DNA from: Brachypterus glaber
Lineage: Eukaryota; Arthropoda; Insecta; Coleoptera; Kateretidae
Direction of reading: 5' to 3'
NCBI GenBank assembly: GCA_958510825.1
Contig: OY294048.1
Coordinates: 33,941,026 to 34,005,025 of the forward strand
Length of the DNA: 64,000 nt
Positions 63,020-64,000 of the stretch are shown here, one piece after another (position 1 is the stretch's first letter; each line of letters begins with the position of its first letter). The notes beneath the pieces were generated by a model. That model did not search any database. It saw only the letters and a list, made by a program, of their open reading frames with translations, and was not told where the DNA came from. Made by a program: the position numbers and the translations under genes.

Positions 63020-64000
63020 TGATCAGACTAAATTAAAGTTTAGAGTAACGCCGCCGTCATAACCTAAAGAGCTTCAACTTCATTTTATAAAACATTTTTA
63101 TTTCATGAATTTAAAATAATATTTCCGCCTCTTGTAAAAAAAACAAGCCGTGGAGATACAGCCTGTTCCAGAACTCGCTTACAGAAATTTGAGGGTATAT
63201 TAAAAATCCTCTGGAAAATATGAAAAAAATGTAAAAAAAAAATCCATCTTCGTTGAATTCAAAAATAAGAACGCTTTAAGTGGACCAATACTGTTGCTGT
63301 TGTTAAATTACCTTTAAAAGTTGAATTTGTAGCTTCCATAGCAAATTTAATTATTGCAGGTACATATTCTGTATAACACCGCCGAATGGAGTGACCCTAT
63401 AAAAATAGAATATTTGATAGCCTCTGTCGGTTTTGTTAAAATATAATAACCTAAAAAGATTCTTAACCCTTAATTTGGTAATGTGTAGTATATGATACAT
63501 GAATTTTAGGATAACAAAAATAGTTATTTACAGTACAAGTGAGGTAAGTAGGATATTATTCACGAAAAGAAAGTTGATTGATGAGGCTCCTGGGTCGAGT
63601 GGGTTAATTTTTGAGTGAATAATGTTACTTACCCCACGTGTGCTTTACAACATTTTATCCAATACCTCTTAAAAACACTTGTCAATCAAATTTACAAATG
63701 ACATTTCCACTAAATTTACTTGACATTTCAATGTAATGTCACTTTTCGGTGATTAAAAATTTTATAACACAACTTGTTTACAGGATGATTAAAACGTCAT
63801 TTTCATTGATTAAAATGTCAATTGTAAACGAACATTAATAGTAGGTATTGGATAAAAATTATTTGTCAAAAAAAAATTATTTGGCAATGTCAGTTATGAT
63901 ACAAGTCAGTATTAAGTCACGTGACTTTTTTTTAATATATTTTTTGATGTATCTAAATTTCCCCTTAAAAAATTTTTGATATACTTTATCCCAAAGAGTG
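63020..64000. repeat. Intergenic DNA with two small inverted repeats
   Basis: First: about 63526-63576 against 63608-63650 ('gtgaggtaagtaggatattattcac' type). Second: 'ttttatccaatacct' (63653-63667) against 'aggtattggataaaa' (63842-63856), about 200 bp apart. Both look like MITE termini, and the two pairs may be parts of one element. No gene. Confidence 0.5.

Overview
The window looks like a piece of an insect chromosome, perhaps from a beetle. It is AT-rich and intron-dominated, has one split host gene, and is packed with transposons. The organism assignment is inference from gene type and repeat content. There is no bacterial operon, CRISPR array or intact tRNA/rRNA gene.

The only host gene I can support runs left to right across almost the whole window. 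It is a secreted chymotrypsin-fold serine protease of the gastrulation-defective (gd) type, with a GD_N-like N-terminal domain followed by a catalytic domain. Coding exons are at 6002-6220, 25292-25473, 53357-53952 and 58939-59132. A possible first exon contributes only the ATG at 2845-2847. Splice phases are consistent at every junction and give a 397-residue protein with the triad His211, Asp254 and Ser342. Its introns, about 3.2, 19.1, 27.9 and 5.0 kb, contain nearly everything else.

Region by region: 0-6 kb holds foldback repeats, a tRNA-derived SINE, a G-rich composite repeat and a hAT-type MITE. 6.5-11 kb is a CR1-type LINE with ORF1 and ORF2, antisense to the gene. 12-19.6 kb holds palindromic MITEs, a hAT-type MITE with a perfect 8-bp target duplication, an RNase H remnant and a solo ribozyme-bearing repeat. 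19.9-22.7 kb holds two 5'-truncated LINEs placed head to head. 23.6-24.6 kb is a TIR element with a Psq-type helix-turn-helix remnant. 25.8-31.9 kb holds several MITEs. 32.2-38.0 kb is a complete Ty3/gypsy element with apparently identical 401-bp LTRs and a 4-bp target duplication. 39-49 kb holds a Tc1/mariner-type MITE, a LINE fragment with a 13-bp duplication, and a second ribozyme-like repeat. 50.0-51.8 kb is a tandem array of 435-bp ribozyme repeats. 55.3-58.4 kb is a truncated LINE sitting in the loop of a palindrome. 59-64 kb holds more repeats and LINE debris.

The most interesting system is the 435-bp repeat. Every full unit encodes on one strand a complete hammerhead ribozyme core (CUGAAGA, a 4-bp stem II, GAAA, and a UC cleavage site). 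Six ribozyme copies occur at three loci: a solo insertion at 17.7 kb, a foldback at 42.5 kb, and three head-to-tail copies plus one inverted copy at 50.0-51.8 kb flanked by an 11-bp target duplication. This fits a retrozyme, a non-autonomous retroelement thought to move through self-cleaved circular RNA, here possibly mobilised by Penelope-like elements. A different repeat at 47.46-47.99 kb has similar architecture, a degenerate hammerhead-like core and a 12-bp duplication. No mobilising Penelope-type reverse transcriptase is visible in the window.
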